Source: Ascarosepion bandense
Taxonomy: Eukaryota > Mollusca > Cephalopoda > Sepiida > Sepiidae
Direction of reading: 5' to 3'
Assembly: GCA_037127315.1 (NCBI GenBank)
Contig: JBBBDQ010001269.1
Location: forward strand, 1,564,501-1,628,500
Length of the DNA stretch: 64,000 nucleotides
Under the pieces are notes generated by a model. It made no database searches. It was not told the origin of the DNA and saw only the letters and a program-made list of their open reading frames with translations. The position numbers were made by a program, and so were the translations under genes. Positions 1 through 9,226 of this stretch are shown here, piece by piece (within the stretch, counting starts at the first letter, position 1; each line of letters starts with the position of its first letter).

Positions 1-36
1 CGAGCGGGAACCGGTGTATCCAACGTGACATGACCG

Positions 37-37
<1 letters not shown>
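1..37 (-). mobile_element. 5S rRNA-derived head of a SINE-B copy (cut by window start)
   Basis: On the minus strand this matches the first part of eukaryotic 5S rRNA (GTTGGATACACCGGTTC compared with the usual GTTGAATACACCGGTTC). It is the same segment found at the 5' end of the composite SINE copies at 705-1090 and 5294-5664. Only the 5' end of the element lies in the window. It is a retroposed fragment, not a 5S gene. Confidence 0.6.

Positions 38-85
<48 letters not shown>
38..85. repeat. (TA)n microsatellite
   Basis: Uninterrupted TA dinucleotide run directly abutting the 5S-like fragment. Confidence 0.95.
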
Positions 86-86
<1 letters not shown>

Positions 87-87
87 T

Positions 88-256
88 CTTGAAAAGAATT
101 GTCGGATATTATACAAATACATTACTAATAGATATTTCGCAGTTAAACAGCCGCTCCTCAGACCCAAAACCATTGTTGTGTGGTTTTGGGTCTGAGGAAC
201 GGCTGTTTTAGCTGCAAAATATCTATTGCCTATGGATTTGTAGAATATTTTCAAGA
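88..256. repeat. Hairpin (MITE-like) inverted repeat
   Basis: Two arms of about 70 bp (about 104-172 and 181-249) are reverse complements with few mismatches. The inner part, CAGACCCAAAACCA against TGGTTTTGGGTCTG, is perfect, and the loop is about 8 bases. There is no coding potential. The structure resembles a foldback/MITE element. A diverged half-copy appears at 8683-8756. Confidence 0.8.
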
Positions 257-344
257 TTATATTGCTCTGTTAAATTTAATATAAAATTTAAAATTGGGTT
301 CTTCTCTATTGGAATTTACCTGACAAAAATACCAAATGTTCTAC

Positions 345-346
345 GT

Positions 347-406
<60 letters not shown>
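345..406. repeat. (TA)n(TG)n microsatellite
   Basis: TA run followed by a 47-base TG run. It directly adjoins the 3' end of the minus-strand SINE-C copy at 409-548, so it is probably that element's expanded tail. Confidence 0.95.
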
Positions 407-408
<2 letters not shown>

Positions 409-409
<1 letters not shown>

Positions 410-548
410 ATAGTCATCTAGAGACAGATCTGTTTTGCTCACAGCTCATCAGTACGGTTTGACATCCAATTGCTTCTAGCCAGGATTGAAACCCGACGGA
501 AAAGATCGCGATTATACCTCTGAACTATGGGCTCTCGGTAGAGGAAAC
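409..548 (-). mobile_element. SINE-C copy (tRNA-derived)
   Basis: Read on the minus strand, an A-box-like TAGTTCAGAGGTATAAT is followed by a B-box-like GTCGGGTTTCAATCC, the order and spacing of a tRNA. A body shared with four other copies at 13.1-14.5 kb follows, containing GAGCTGTGA and the diverged end of the family. The 3' end runs into the TG/TA microsatellite. Confidence 0.7.
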
Positions 549-704
549 GTATATGTGTGTGAGTGTGTTTTCTGAATCCAGTGATTTAACACGCTTTGCT
601 GATTAAAGGGTATTAATGACGGATGACTCTAAATCTGATTATGATATGAAAGAAATAGGATTGGCAAAATTCAGATATGGATGAAGGCTTCTGAAACTAA
701 ATGA

Positions 705-1090
705 CATGATTTATTCATTGATTTGTACGCCTTATTGTTGTTTAACGTCAAAAAATATTTTTTAGAATGGACGAATTTTTATTGCGTTTATAATGATTAA
801 TGATACAAGTTTTACTAATAAACCTTTAGCAATAAGATTAAGATGTGGATTGATACCATTCCTAATAGTATTTGCGCGTAAGTTTATATAACGGAAACAA
901 GTGATATTAAAACACGGCTCTCCGATTAAAAATTTTGTGCCAATATCTATTACACCAACTACATACCTAAGCTTACAGCACTATCAATTCACAGGCGGTA
1001 TTTCATAGACGTACTGAGCATACTCTACGTTGCTTAACTTCGGTTATTGTACGAGGAACGATGTTTCAACTTGATTTCTCCATAAGCCCG
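705..1090 (-). mobile_element. SINE-B copy: 5S-tRNA composite SINE, degenerate
   Basis: Minus-strand order: a 5S rRNA-like head (about 1090-972, with the conserved block CCGAAGTTAAGCAACGTAG), then a tRNA-like region (A-box-like GTTGGTGTAATAGATATTGG, about 960-940), then the body motif ACTTACGCGCAAATAC near 880 that SINE-A also carries. The 3' part ends in GACGTTAAACAACAATAAGG near 735. The copy is diverged but has the same module order as the copy at 5294-5664. The 3' boundary is approximate. Confidence 0.65.
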
Positions 1091-1354
1091 AATTTCATTG
1101 AAGAGTTGCTTTTAATTTCTCTCACAATACGAATGGAGAAAATTAAAACGATTTATTCAATTTTTAATCTCTCATTTTGGGGTTTTTCATTTTTCAAAAT
1201 AAATACTCAGTTCTATTATGCTAATTATATGTTTGAGACAAAATCTTTGGCCCCCGACCTCTTATCATGCATTACACCACTGACGTGCGGTATTAGATAA
1301 ATATCTTTACACACAGTATCAACATAACTGAAGTTGCTATTTATTCCCGGTAAG

Positions 1355-1612
1355 CACATTTCCGATTTCGAATTCCAGTTGAATTCATTGCATTCACTTA
1401 CGCGCAAATACCCTTGGGAAAGGTATTAATCAGTCTCTCCCTTCCAGTTATGGGTTAAATAACAGGACAGATTGGGTTCTATAGCCTTGGCTGGCAACCA
1501 GTCTACCTCATAAAGCAATGGCAACCTACTGCGGGATAATCAGTCATGTCTCTTTCAAGACATGATCGACCAAAACGTGTATCACGTACAGTACTTAACT
1601 GACTGACTGAAT
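1355..1612 (+). mobile_element. SINE-A copy, 5' part degraded
   Basis: Starts around the B-box region (TTCGAATTCCAGTTGAATTC). It continues through GGGTTAAATAACAGGACAG and the hairpin region GTCTCTTTCAAGACATGATC, and ends in the family's ACTGACTGACTGA tail. The tRNA A-box part is not recognisable. Confidence 0.75.
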
Positions 1613-1648
1613 ATAATAGTTGGAAACATAATTAAAACTTCTACTGGG

Positions 1649-1706
1649 TATAAAGTCGGGGATCAGTTTTATATTGTCCTGAAATAATAAACTGATCCCA
1701 CACTAA
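1649..1706. repeat. Short hairpin mini-element (GGGATCAGTTTATA family)
   Basis: Imperfect inverted repeat: TATAAAGTCGGGGATCAGTT on the left against AACTGATCCCACACT on the right. Two further copies with the same arms lie at 3675-3738 and 30058-30110. Confidence 0.6.
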
Positions 1707-1740
1707 TTACTATTTAATACTATAATACATTTCTTTTTTC

Positions 1741-1921
1741 TACAGCTATGGGTCAAATAAGTGGACAGATTGGGTTCTAAAGCCTTGGTTGGCAACCAGT
1801 CTACCGCAGAAACCAATGGCAGCCTACTGCGGGATACTCTTCTGCCCAGTCAGTCATGTCTCTTTTGAGACATGATCACCCAAGGGTGTTTCACGTATGG
1901 CACTTAACTGAACTGACTGAA
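1741..1921 (+). mobile_element. SINE-A copy, 5'-truncated
   Basis: Begins inside the body (TATGGGTCAAATAAGTGGAC) and runs through GTCTACCGCAGAAACCAATG and CAGTCAGTCATGTCTCTTTT to the 3' tail AACTGAACTGACTGA. The tRNA-like head is absent. Confidence 0.75.
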
Positions 1922-2013
1922 GCGCATTTGCACAGAGATATATACACCCACGCATTTTTATGAAGAGAGCATAGAGATATAAGACATCAACGTCTAGCTC
2001 TTTGAATCATGTT

Positions 2014-2490
2014 ATTTTCTTGCTCTCTCTCTTTTCTTTTCTCTCTCTTTCTCTCGTTTTCTCTCTCTCTCTCTCGCGTTCTCTCTCTCTCTCTCTCTCG
2101 TTTTCTCTCTCTTTCTCTCGTTTTCTCTCTCTCTCGCATTTTCTGTCCCTCTCGTTTTCTCTCTCTCTCTCTCTCTCTCTCGCGTTTTCTCTCTCGTTTT
2201 CTTGCGTTTTCTCTCTCGTTTTCTCGCGTTTTCTTTCTCTCTCGTTTTCTCTCTCTCGTTTTCTCGCGTTTTCTCTCTCGTTATCTCTCTCTCTCGCGTT
2301 TTCTCTCTCTCTCGAACTCGCGTTTTCACTCTCTATCTCTAGTTTCTCTCTCTCTTTCTCTCGTTTTCTCTCTCTCTCTCGCGTTTTCTCTCCCTCTCGC
2401 ACTCGCGTTTTCACTCTCTCTCTCGTTTTTTTTCTCTCTCTCTCTCGTTTTCTCTCTCTCTCTCTCTCGCGTTTTCTCTCCCTCTCAGTA
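2014..2490. repeat. Pyrimidine-rich low-complexity tract
   Basis: Nearly pure CT on the plus strand, made of CTCTCT runs separated by TTTTCTC and CGCGTTTTC words. It produces long spurious open frames on both strands (Ser/Leu/Phe-rich or Arg/Glu-rich) that are not genes. Confidence 0.95.
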
Positions 2491-2775
2491 ACTCATTGCA
2501 TTCTAGTGACTTTTATCATATTGCTTATATGGGAGGTTAAACATAATATTGAAAACAAACAAATCTTTCAATAATTTATTTTCTATAAATATACCATTTT
2601 GAAATACGAATAATGTTTGAATGTGATTAGCAAGTTCTGAGAGTAATGGCTATGACGATAAACTTCATCCGGCATGAAAAGCTTCAGGTCAGAAGATTGG
2701 AGATGTTGAGAAACAGGAAACCAACTCTTAATTACAATTGATCCAATTCCATTTGAGGTGGAAGCACCTGCTAAT

Positions 2776-3108
2776 GTTCCAGAGATGGTCAAATTCTTTT
2801 CCCGCACTTCTCACCTGTGGAACTCGCTTCCTTATTTTTGCTTTCCTGACGGCTACAAACTCCAGGATTTTAAAAGCAAGGTTAATTCTCATCTCTTAAC
2901 TGCTTGGCCCTACTTTCCACACTGTCCTATAAATCCTTTCTTTTTTCTCACCTTCGCACTATCATCACACCTGTAATCCAATCCTGCTCTTGCTCCTTTC
3001 TAACTGGTTCGTCCTTCTCCTCATTCTTCCCTAATCCTTTTACTCTTATGTAGCCCCCTTCACATCAGTGGCGTTACCGCCTTGCTCGGGGTGATATGAT
3101 TAACGAAC
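2776..3108 (+). pseudogene. LINE 3' fragment, subfamily B
   Basis: Encodes the C-terminal end of the Jockey/CR1-like LINE protein (SRTSHLWNSLPYFCFPDGYK), matching the last residues of the intact copy at 50529-52001. The 3' UTR ends with the subfamily-B stem-loop GGCGTTACCGCC (3070-3081) and GATATGATTA. 5'-truncated; no poly(A) survives. Confidence 0.85.
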
Positions 3109-3252
3109 ACCGAAAGAAACGAAATACTAGGAAATTATTACAAAATGTCAGCAGTACATTTTTTTGAGAAAAAAATTACTAGAATTGTTTTGTAATGAAC
3201 TTGTTATCAATATGTTTTCATAGTAAGATAACTAATACATTTTATAATAAAA

Positions 3253-3607
3253 CTAGCAGTTTAGCCCGGTTTCACTCGGGTAGTTTAAGGAATAATAAGA
3301 ATAAAAAACATATGATGAATTTACATAGCAAATACTTACACAACGTCCAACATCGTTAGTTTTATAGATATAGACTAGCAGTTTAGCCCGGTTTCACTTG
3401 GGTAGTTTAAAGAATAATAAGAATAAAAACCATATGATGATTTTACATAGCAAATACTTACACAGCATCCACCCTCGTCACTTTTATAGATATAGATTAG
3501 TCCGGTTTAGCTCAGGTAGTTTAAGGAATAATAAGAATAAAAATATATGAATTTACATAGCCAATACTTGCACAACGTCTACCATCATCAATTTTATAGA
3601 TATAGAT
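3253..3607 (-). mobile_element. Tandem of three Helitron-like mini-elements
   Basis: Three direct units of about 122 bp start at 3253, 3375 and 3497. Read on the minus strand, the first begins TCTATATCTATAAAA and ends with a GC stem-loop (CCCGAGTGAAACCGGG), then CTAAACTGCTAG, and is followed by T. These are the expected features of Helitron termini (5' TC, a subterminal 3' hairpin, 3' CTAG, host T). Units join head to tail with no spacer. The third has lost part of its 3' terminus. No protein is encoded, so these would be non-autonomous. Confidence 0.6.
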
Positions 3608-3674
3608 AACAATGTAGAATGTCTCTGTTGGATTAGGGTGGAAGGGAGTGGGGTAAAATATATAGATATAGATA

Positions 3675-3738
3675 ATATAAAGTAGGGTGATCGATTCTCT
3701 ATTATAATCAATACATAAACTGATCCCTGACTTTGTGG
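3675..3738. repeat. Short hairpin mini-element, second copy
   Basis: Inverted arms TATAAAGTAGGGTGATCGAT and AAACTGATCCCTGACTTTGT around a short centre. Same arms as 1649-1706 and 30058-30110. Confidence 0.6.
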
Positions 3739-3885
3739 GATGATAATATATATTTTTCTCCCCCTAATATTGGCTTTCAAAAACTTTCAAGGTGTCGTTA
3801 GCGTTTTAAAATTTTCCTCTACACCTGAGCGCAACTTCCGCGAGCTAGATCGCAAAATGCAGACGCTAAGTCGAATCTATCAAAC

Positions 3886-3934
3886 AAACAAATACTTACA
3901 CGACGTCTACCCTCGTCACTTTTATAGATAGAGG
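3886..3934 (-). mobile_element. Helitron-like 5'-end fragment
   Basis: Repeats the 5'-end portion of the 3253-3607 units (TACTTACACGACGTC and CACTTTTATAGATAGA). The intervening 3608-3885 segment holds the short hairpin element and otherwise unrecognised sequence. Confidence 0.5.
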
Positions 3935-4204
3935 TGACAAATACGGCATCTCTAAAAATGAAAACATTTATATAGTAAAGTTAAGAGCAATGAACTTTTA
4001 TAATCTGCAAACTATATATCTAAAAAAAATTAACTACATTTACCCTGAAAATATAAATTTATTTACAAAATATCGAGTTGAAGTTAAAAACATTTTATTC
4101 AAACCATATGGAGATGAATACATACAATACAACCCAATATTTAGATTTCAGCATTTCAGGGACTCATAGTGATTTTTAACTACAGCTTAGATCTGACACC
4201 AGAC

Positions 4205-4302
4205 CAAAATCATGAAGCACCCAGTGAGGATTAAACTCATTGCTATAGAATTTTTTCTAGCGAGACGAGCTGGATACCGATTACACCACGTCTAGTTGAA
4301 AC
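4205..4302 (-). mobile_element. Possible tRNA-derived SINE head
   Basis: On the minus strand, an A-box-like GTGGTGTAATCGGTATCC and, about 45 bases later, a B-box-like GAGTTTAATCCTC are arranged as in a tRNA. The sequence cannot be folded into a proper tRNA by eye, and no second copy is present here to confirm it. Confidence 0.35.
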
Positions 4303-4309
4303 CATAAAG

Positions 4310-4968
4310 TTGTTGCTATGCCGGTTAAACAAAACCAAGCAAACCAACTAGATTCTGTTGGATACAGTTATTTATGATATGAACTCAGTTCCATGCAAAT
4401 TACGAATTCTGAAGCTAAACTATACATGATGCTCGAGAGGTGGTTGTTATTACGACCGAGGGCGAAGAACGAGCGTCACGTGTTCTGAAAGAAGGAACTC
4501 ATGTCTTGTGTGAATCTCACAAGTCCTTGTGCTTTAGAAGTTTGCCAAAACTAAATGAAATATCAGTTGAGAATAATTTTATTATTATAACCCCCTTCAC
4601 CAATTGACCTTTTTTTAAAACTTTGTGTCTAGCCGTGAATATGATAAAAGCCATCTACAAATAGAAAATTGAATTAAAATGTATATATTTTAGGCTTTTG
4701 AAGTAAATTTGAAAACATAAACTTTGGAGTGGAGCCCAGTAGTCGGTTGGCTGTCAACACTGACTAATTTTCAGCAACTCCTGCATCGACGCCGGTCTCA
4801 CATGTAATACCTATATTTCTTTGAACCTTGTGTACATGGCAAGGAGGGGTTTATGAGGTCTGGGTAGCCCATGGTCTTCATATGTCATCGCCTAAGTTGT
4901 TGTTCTGGAGAAGCCATTCTAGTATAAACACCAAAGGACTGTATTTTAAGTAAACGATATAATACCAT
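4310..4968. other. No recognisable feature
   Basis: Unique-looking AT-rich sequence with a slightly more GC-rich patch near 4730-4870. No credible coding frame or repeat was seen. Confidence 0.5.
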
Positions 4969-5281
4969 TAGGCATATACGCTGACGACACTACGGTTTAC
5001 TCTCGCCTCGATCAAAAATCTACCGAAGCTTACAAAGCAAACCCTGCCGCCGAGCTTGAAAAGGACCTCCAGTCAGTGGTAGACTGGGGTAAGAAATGGC
5101 TCTTGAATGTTTGATGCTTCTAAAAAGAAGCTGCTATCTATTAACCATCACATAGAGTCGCTTCTACTCACAATTAGCATGGATCAGGCTAGTTTCCCTG
5201 AAAGTAAAACACTGCGCCTCCTCGGGTTAACTCTCACACCAGACCTCAAGTAGAATGTTTACATAGAATCCATAGCTAAAT

Positions 5282-5293
5282 CCGCTGCTATGA
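5282..5293. repeat. Target-site duplication, left copy
   Basis: CCGCTGCTATGA, native LINE sequence immediately left of the SINE-B insertion. It matches 11 of 12 bases of 5665-5676. Confidence 0.8.
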
Positions 5294-5664
5294 TTGTTGG
5301 TTGTTTTGTTTTTATGGCATATCAACCTGTCTAGTAATACTTTTTTCTTTTCGAGTATCAAGATTCATTGAGGTTTTTTTTTAGGGTAGTTTTACCAAAT
5401 CATGCCCTTGTTATTTCACCCATAACTGGAGGGAAAGGATACCAGCGCGTTTAAGTGAATGCAGGTTATTCAACTGGAATTCGAACTCGGCTTCTCTTTC
5501 CGGGCCGATATCAACTGCACCACAACGCACATCCGTCACTAAAGGCTTACAGCACCTGGTATTCCCAAGCGGTCACCCATCTAAGTTCTGACCAGGCTCA
5601 ATGTTGCTTAACTTCGGTGATCCAGCGAGAACCGGTGTATTCAACGTGATATGGCCGTACGCCC
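5294..5664 (-). mobile_element. SINE-B copy: 5S-tRNA composite SINE, best preserved
   Basis: Minus-strand order: a full 5S rRNA-like head (about 5664-5545, including internal-promoter blocks GAAGTTAAGCAAC and GATGGGTGACCGCTTGGG), then GATGTGCGTTGTGGTGCAGT (tRNA A-box region), the B-box-like GAGTTCGAATTCC, the body CAGTTATGGGTGAAATAACA, and a distinct 3' part ending GTTGATATGCC plus an A/C-rich tail. The 5S joins the tRNA part through GTAAGCCTTTAGTGACG, so the whole 5S, including its 3' end, is present. The insertion lies inside a LINE and is flanked by a 12-bp target-site duplication, which fixes both element ends. Confidence 0.85.
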
Positions 5665-5676
5665 CCGCTGCTAAGA
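5665..5676. repeat. Target-site duplication, right copy
   Basis: CCGCTGCTAAGA, immediately beyond the 5' end of the SINE-B. LINE sequence resumes here (AAGTTCGGTTGCCTGTGTAG). Confidence 0.8.
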
Positions 5677-6468
5677 AGTTCGGTTGCCTGTGTAGGACCA
5701 GGAAGTTTTTTCCAGCCTAAAACAATCATGCGCATATATAAATCTACCATCCGCCAGTGCATTGAATACTGCCGCCGTATCTGGTCAGGTGATCCTGATA
5801 TCCCCCTAGGGGTCCTTGACAATATGCAACGGAGATTAATCAGAAATGTGATCGATCCCGACTTGGCAGCTTGGATACAGTTACTTTCTCACCGGAGCAG
5901 TGTCTCTTACCTGTGTTTACTCTACACGTACTTTCATGGCTTCTGCTCTGATGATCAATGGTGCCCCTATAGAAGAATTTACTCGATCCACAAGATTAGC
6001 AATTAGGTCACACCCTTTTACTGTGAAACCAATAAAATGTAAACGCATAGTCTACTCCATCAGTTTCTTTTCTCGCACTTCCCGCTTGTGAAATTCCTTT
6101 TTGTTTACTTGCTTCCTTGACAGGTAAAATTTTCAACAATTTAAATGTAAAACTCACTAACTCGCATTCTCTCTCTCTAATGCTTTCATCTCATTTATGC
6201 AGTATTTTCATCCCTCTCCTACCCACTTACTGACACCCCCTATAACCTGTCACTCTTTCTCATAACTTTCTTCCTATGTAACTCCCTGCGCAACAGTAGT
6301 AGTATAATGCCTTGCTTGGGACGATAAGTTTATAAAAAAAATTCGTGAAATTAACGAATGTCTACTAAAACTAAGTTACATCTCATTTTTTACATGAGTT
6401 CATTTCATACGTGAAATTTCTTTTCAAATAATTTATTTATCTTTTGTGTAGATTTCTTTTTTACTTTA

Positions 6469-7062
6469 GCCGTTCTCCTCAGTGTTCTTGACAAGCTCCA
6501 AAGGAGAGTCTGTAATGTGATAGGTACTGATCTGGCGACTCGTCTGCAGCCACTTTCCCATCGTCGAAATGTGGCCTCCCTCTGTCTCTTCTATAAATAC
6601 TTTCATGGCTTCTGCTCGGATGAGCTTAAGTCACTGATGCCTCCTCAACAGGTGTTTACCCGTGCAACCAGACTGGCAACTGGGTCCCACCCATTCACAG
6701 TCAGGTTAGCCAAACGCAGACGACAATTCTACTCCTGCAGCTTCCTCTCTCGCACTTCCCGCCTGTGGAACTCACTCCCGTATTCTTGCTTTCCTGACGG
6801 CTACGACCTCCAGAAATTTAAAAGCAAAGTTAATACTCACCTACTAACCACTGGACTCTAGCTCTCTCCCCTCCCCTGTATAATCTTCACGTTCTCTCCG
6901 CCCATGTATCTGTCATTGCACCTGCTTTCTCAGCTTTCTATTGTTCCTTTCTAACTAGCTTGTACTCCTCACTCTTTTCTAATTAATCTTTCTACATTTA
7001 TGTAACCCCCTGCACATCAGTGGCGTTTCTGCCTTGCTCGGGGTGAAATGATTAAAAAAATA
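6469..7062 (+). pseudogene. LINE 3' fragment with open C-terminal frame, subfamily B
   Basis: The frame runs open from about 6472 to the stop at 6861 and encodes the C-terminal 125 or so residues of the LINE protein: LDKLQRRVCNVIGTDLATRL, then YKYFHGFCSDELKSL, ending SRTSRLWNSLPYSCFPDGYD. It lacks all reverse-transcriptase motifs, so it is a 5'-truncated insertion. The 3' UTR ends GGCGTTTCTGCC (a wobble version of the subfamily-B stem) and GATTAAAAAAATATATA. Confidence 0.9.
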
Positions 7063-7214
7063 TATATATATAGACGTGTTGTGAACGAGTAGTGATTAAA
7101 AAAAAGCCAAAAATATCTTTGAGCCTGAACATTGACAATGCAGAGAACTTTACAATTTTAAGTTAAAAAGAATAAAACCGGAAAAAAGGATCTTATTTTA
7201 GTGAGAACTAATAT

Positions 7215-7447
7215 TTCCTTTTATAATCATTTTACCCCACGCAAGGCAGAAATGCCGCGAGAGAGCAGAAGATTAGAGTAAGAGAATAAATAAAAGCGGT
7301 ACAGGGGATGTGAAAGAAAAGATCAGAGAATGGGAATCAAGTAGATAAAAGATAACAATTGACGTTGCATTTAAACTTTTGGAGATTGTAGCTATCACGG
7401 AAGCATATTACAGTTCCACAAACAGGAAGTGCGAGAAAAGAACCTGT
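7215..7447 (-). pseudogene. LINE 3' fragment, reverse orientation
   Basis: The minus strand carries the C-terminal coding remnant (TTCTTTTCTCGCACTTCC, then CTACAATCTCCAAAAG) and a 3' UTR with stem-loop GGCATTTCTGCC and GTAAAATGATTATAAAAGG. Strongly truncated. Confidence 0.8.
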
Positions 7448-7464
7448 TAAATATGTAGAGTTTG

Positions 7465-7965
7465 ATTCTTGTTTTTAACGGCATATCAACCTCTGTGGGT
7501 TATTTAATGCCAAAAAGGTAGGGTTTTAAAGGATTTTTTAAAAATGTTCGGTTATCATGAAAAGGTTGATTTAGTCAGATTCTAATTTTTGTTTTTGTTT
7601 TTATTCTTTTTTATTTTAGAAAACTGAAAAAGTCTTCTAGTTTTGTATACAAAAATGTTTTGCTGAAAATAATTTTTATTCCTTGAAAATTTGTTATGGG
7701 AATAATTCTTTCTTCAAAAATTGTTGATGTTAATATTTTTCTAGAAAAGTTAATTTTTATGGATATATTTCTATAAAAGTGTAATTTTATACTTTCATAG
7801 TGTTTTGATCCCAGTTTGGGGGTTAATTATTTGCCCATATCTGGGACCTTAACAGATGCTACCACTCCGGGTCAGGGTAGACCTGGGAACAACAGCAATT
7901 AAGAGGTGGTTCCATGCTTCACACAACCTCCCAATAGGAAACGAGGTTACATTTAATATTCAAAT
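7465..7965 (-). mobile_element. Diverged SINE related to SINE-A/B body
   Basis: The minus strand contains CAGATATGGGCAAATAATTAA, comparable to the SINE-A body word CAGTTATGGGTTAAATAAC, and ends with GAGGTTGATATGCCGTTAA, comparable to the SINE-B 3' end at 5320. Its neighbour at 8105-8400 shares the same central and terminal words. Boundaries are uncertain. Confidence 0.4.
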
Positions 7966-8104
7966 AAAATCAAAAATATTTATAAAAATTGAAAGAAAAA
8001 AGATCATTCAAAGTATTACGGTTACTGTACAACATGTGCAAATTGTTCCAAGTAGTTGTCGCAAAATTGTGTGTTTCTTTTTTTTATTTTTTGTTTTTCT
8101 TGTT

Positions 8105-8400
8105 ACACGATATCTCAACACCTTAAGGTTAATTTAATACAGAAATTTAATTTTCTTGGAGCTTGAGTATTTTTTCTTTTGCAAACAGCTGTTGCCGGTG
8201 ATTTTTCTTTTTTTAATCTATTGCTGTTTTTATTTTTCCTATGAAAATGTATTTCTATATTTTCAGTTTTTACCCCAGTTTTGGAGTTCTGTATTTGGCT
8301 ATAACTGGGTTCTTAAATCCTACCAGCTCGATGCAAGATGGATCTGAAACAAAAGCAATTAACAGTTGCTTCCCCAATTAATGAAAGAATAACGGAATAT
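8105..8400 (-). mobile_element. Second diverged SINE of the 7465-7965 type
   Basis: Shares with 7465-7965 a GGGTAAAAAC or GGGATCAAAAC word next to CCAAAACTGG, a GCAATTAACAGTTGCTTCC or GCAATTAAGAGGTGGTTCC word, and a GGTGTTGAGATATCGTG version of the 3' end. Probably a sister insertion or a local duplication. Confidence 0.35.
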
Positions 8401-8523
8401 GGATTATGGCTAATAAATCTATGCTTAGTGTACATATTACAAACGACTGTAACGAACTAGTTTCTCTTGAGGTCTAAAATTATAAAAAGATCATTTAGAG
8501 AAATAGCTATATCTATATAAATG

Positions 8524-8563
<40 letters not shown>
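8524..8563. repeat. (TAA)n microsatellite
   Basis: About 13 uninterrupted TAA triplets. Confidence 0.95.
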
Positions 8564-8682
8564 GTATCCTTGGTACTTGGTAAGGTTAATTCCACAGGAC
8601 ATTAAATCCCATAAGAACTCAATGTTAGAATTTGACAGTGTATTATAACGAAAATGATTTGTATGTTTTTTATTGTCGTGGG

Positions 8683-8756
8683 AATTTTGGTCTAATGAGC
8701 GATCTGTAATACCTCCACGAAATAAGCTATTACCAATGGATTTATAAAAATATCCA
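8683..8756 (+). repeat. Half-copy of the 88-256 hairpin element
   Basis: Aligns by eye with the right arm of the hairpin at 181-249: TTTTGGTCTAATGAGCG against TTTTGGGTCTGAGGAACG, and AATGGATTTATAAAAATAT against TATGGATTTGTAGAATAT. The opposite arm is missing or strongly diverged. Confidence 0.45.
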
Positions 8757-8769
8757 ACTTATTTTCATT

Positions 8770-8773
<4 letters not shown>

Positions 8774-8813
<40 letters not shown>
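8774..8813. repeat. (TA)n microsatellite
   Basis: Uninterrupted TA run next to the hairpin half-copy, as at 38-85. Confidence 0.95.
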
Positions 8814-8817
<4 letters not shown>

Positions 8818-9226
8818 TTGTGTATATAGTTTCAGATAGATAAATTGTTTTCAAAATTACACAAAAATGAATATAACACTGACATCTCATTTTAACATAT
8901 ATCTACACAAATTTCACAAACTTATTGTAAAATATTAAAGTGTAAATTTATTCAACTTCATATGTTTTGGAGAGTTTCATTATTTAAGTCGATAAATGCT
9001 TCCATAATCCTCATCTTCAGTTAATTTCTGTTATTACAAATAGTTTGTTGGTGTCTTGCTCAACTTTACCCCACATAATATTCAAGGGGGTTGAATTCTA
9101 GGGAGTTTGATCATCAAGAAATTATAAACAACACTAAACAGTATTCTCGTTATTCTTGTTCAACATTATTATCTCTCCTTAATATTTTCCTTTCATACTC
9201 AGGAACACCTTACTATAATTTACAGT
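8814..9226. other. No recognisable feature
   Basis: AT-rich spacer without credible coding or repeat signal. Confidence 0.5.

Larger units (their letters stand above)
4969..6345 (+). pseudogene. LINE copy with broken reverse transcriptase, split by a SINE-B
   Basis: Homologous to the intact LINE at 50529-52210 from just before the YADDT catalytic box (GIYADDTTVYSRLDQ at about 4975) to the 3' UTR (subfamily A, GATAAGTTTATAAAAA near 6330). Breaks include a one-base insertion after the KKWLLNV region (about 5110), an in-frame stop where the intact copy has the Trp of LKWND (about 5250), and the 371-bp SINE-B insertion at 5294-5664. The frame after the insertion keeps IYKSTIRQCIEYCRRIWSGD and then drifts. 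Clearly non-functional. Confidence 0.9.

Noticed and set aside
2002..2574. 190-codon and overlapping open frames on both strands
   Set aside because: They come from the CT-rich low-complexity tract and consist of a few residues repeated in every frame.
5545..5664. A 5S rRNA gene on the minus strand
   Set aside because: It is joined to SINE sequence, lies between target-site duplications and has several changes from functional 5S, so it is retroposed.
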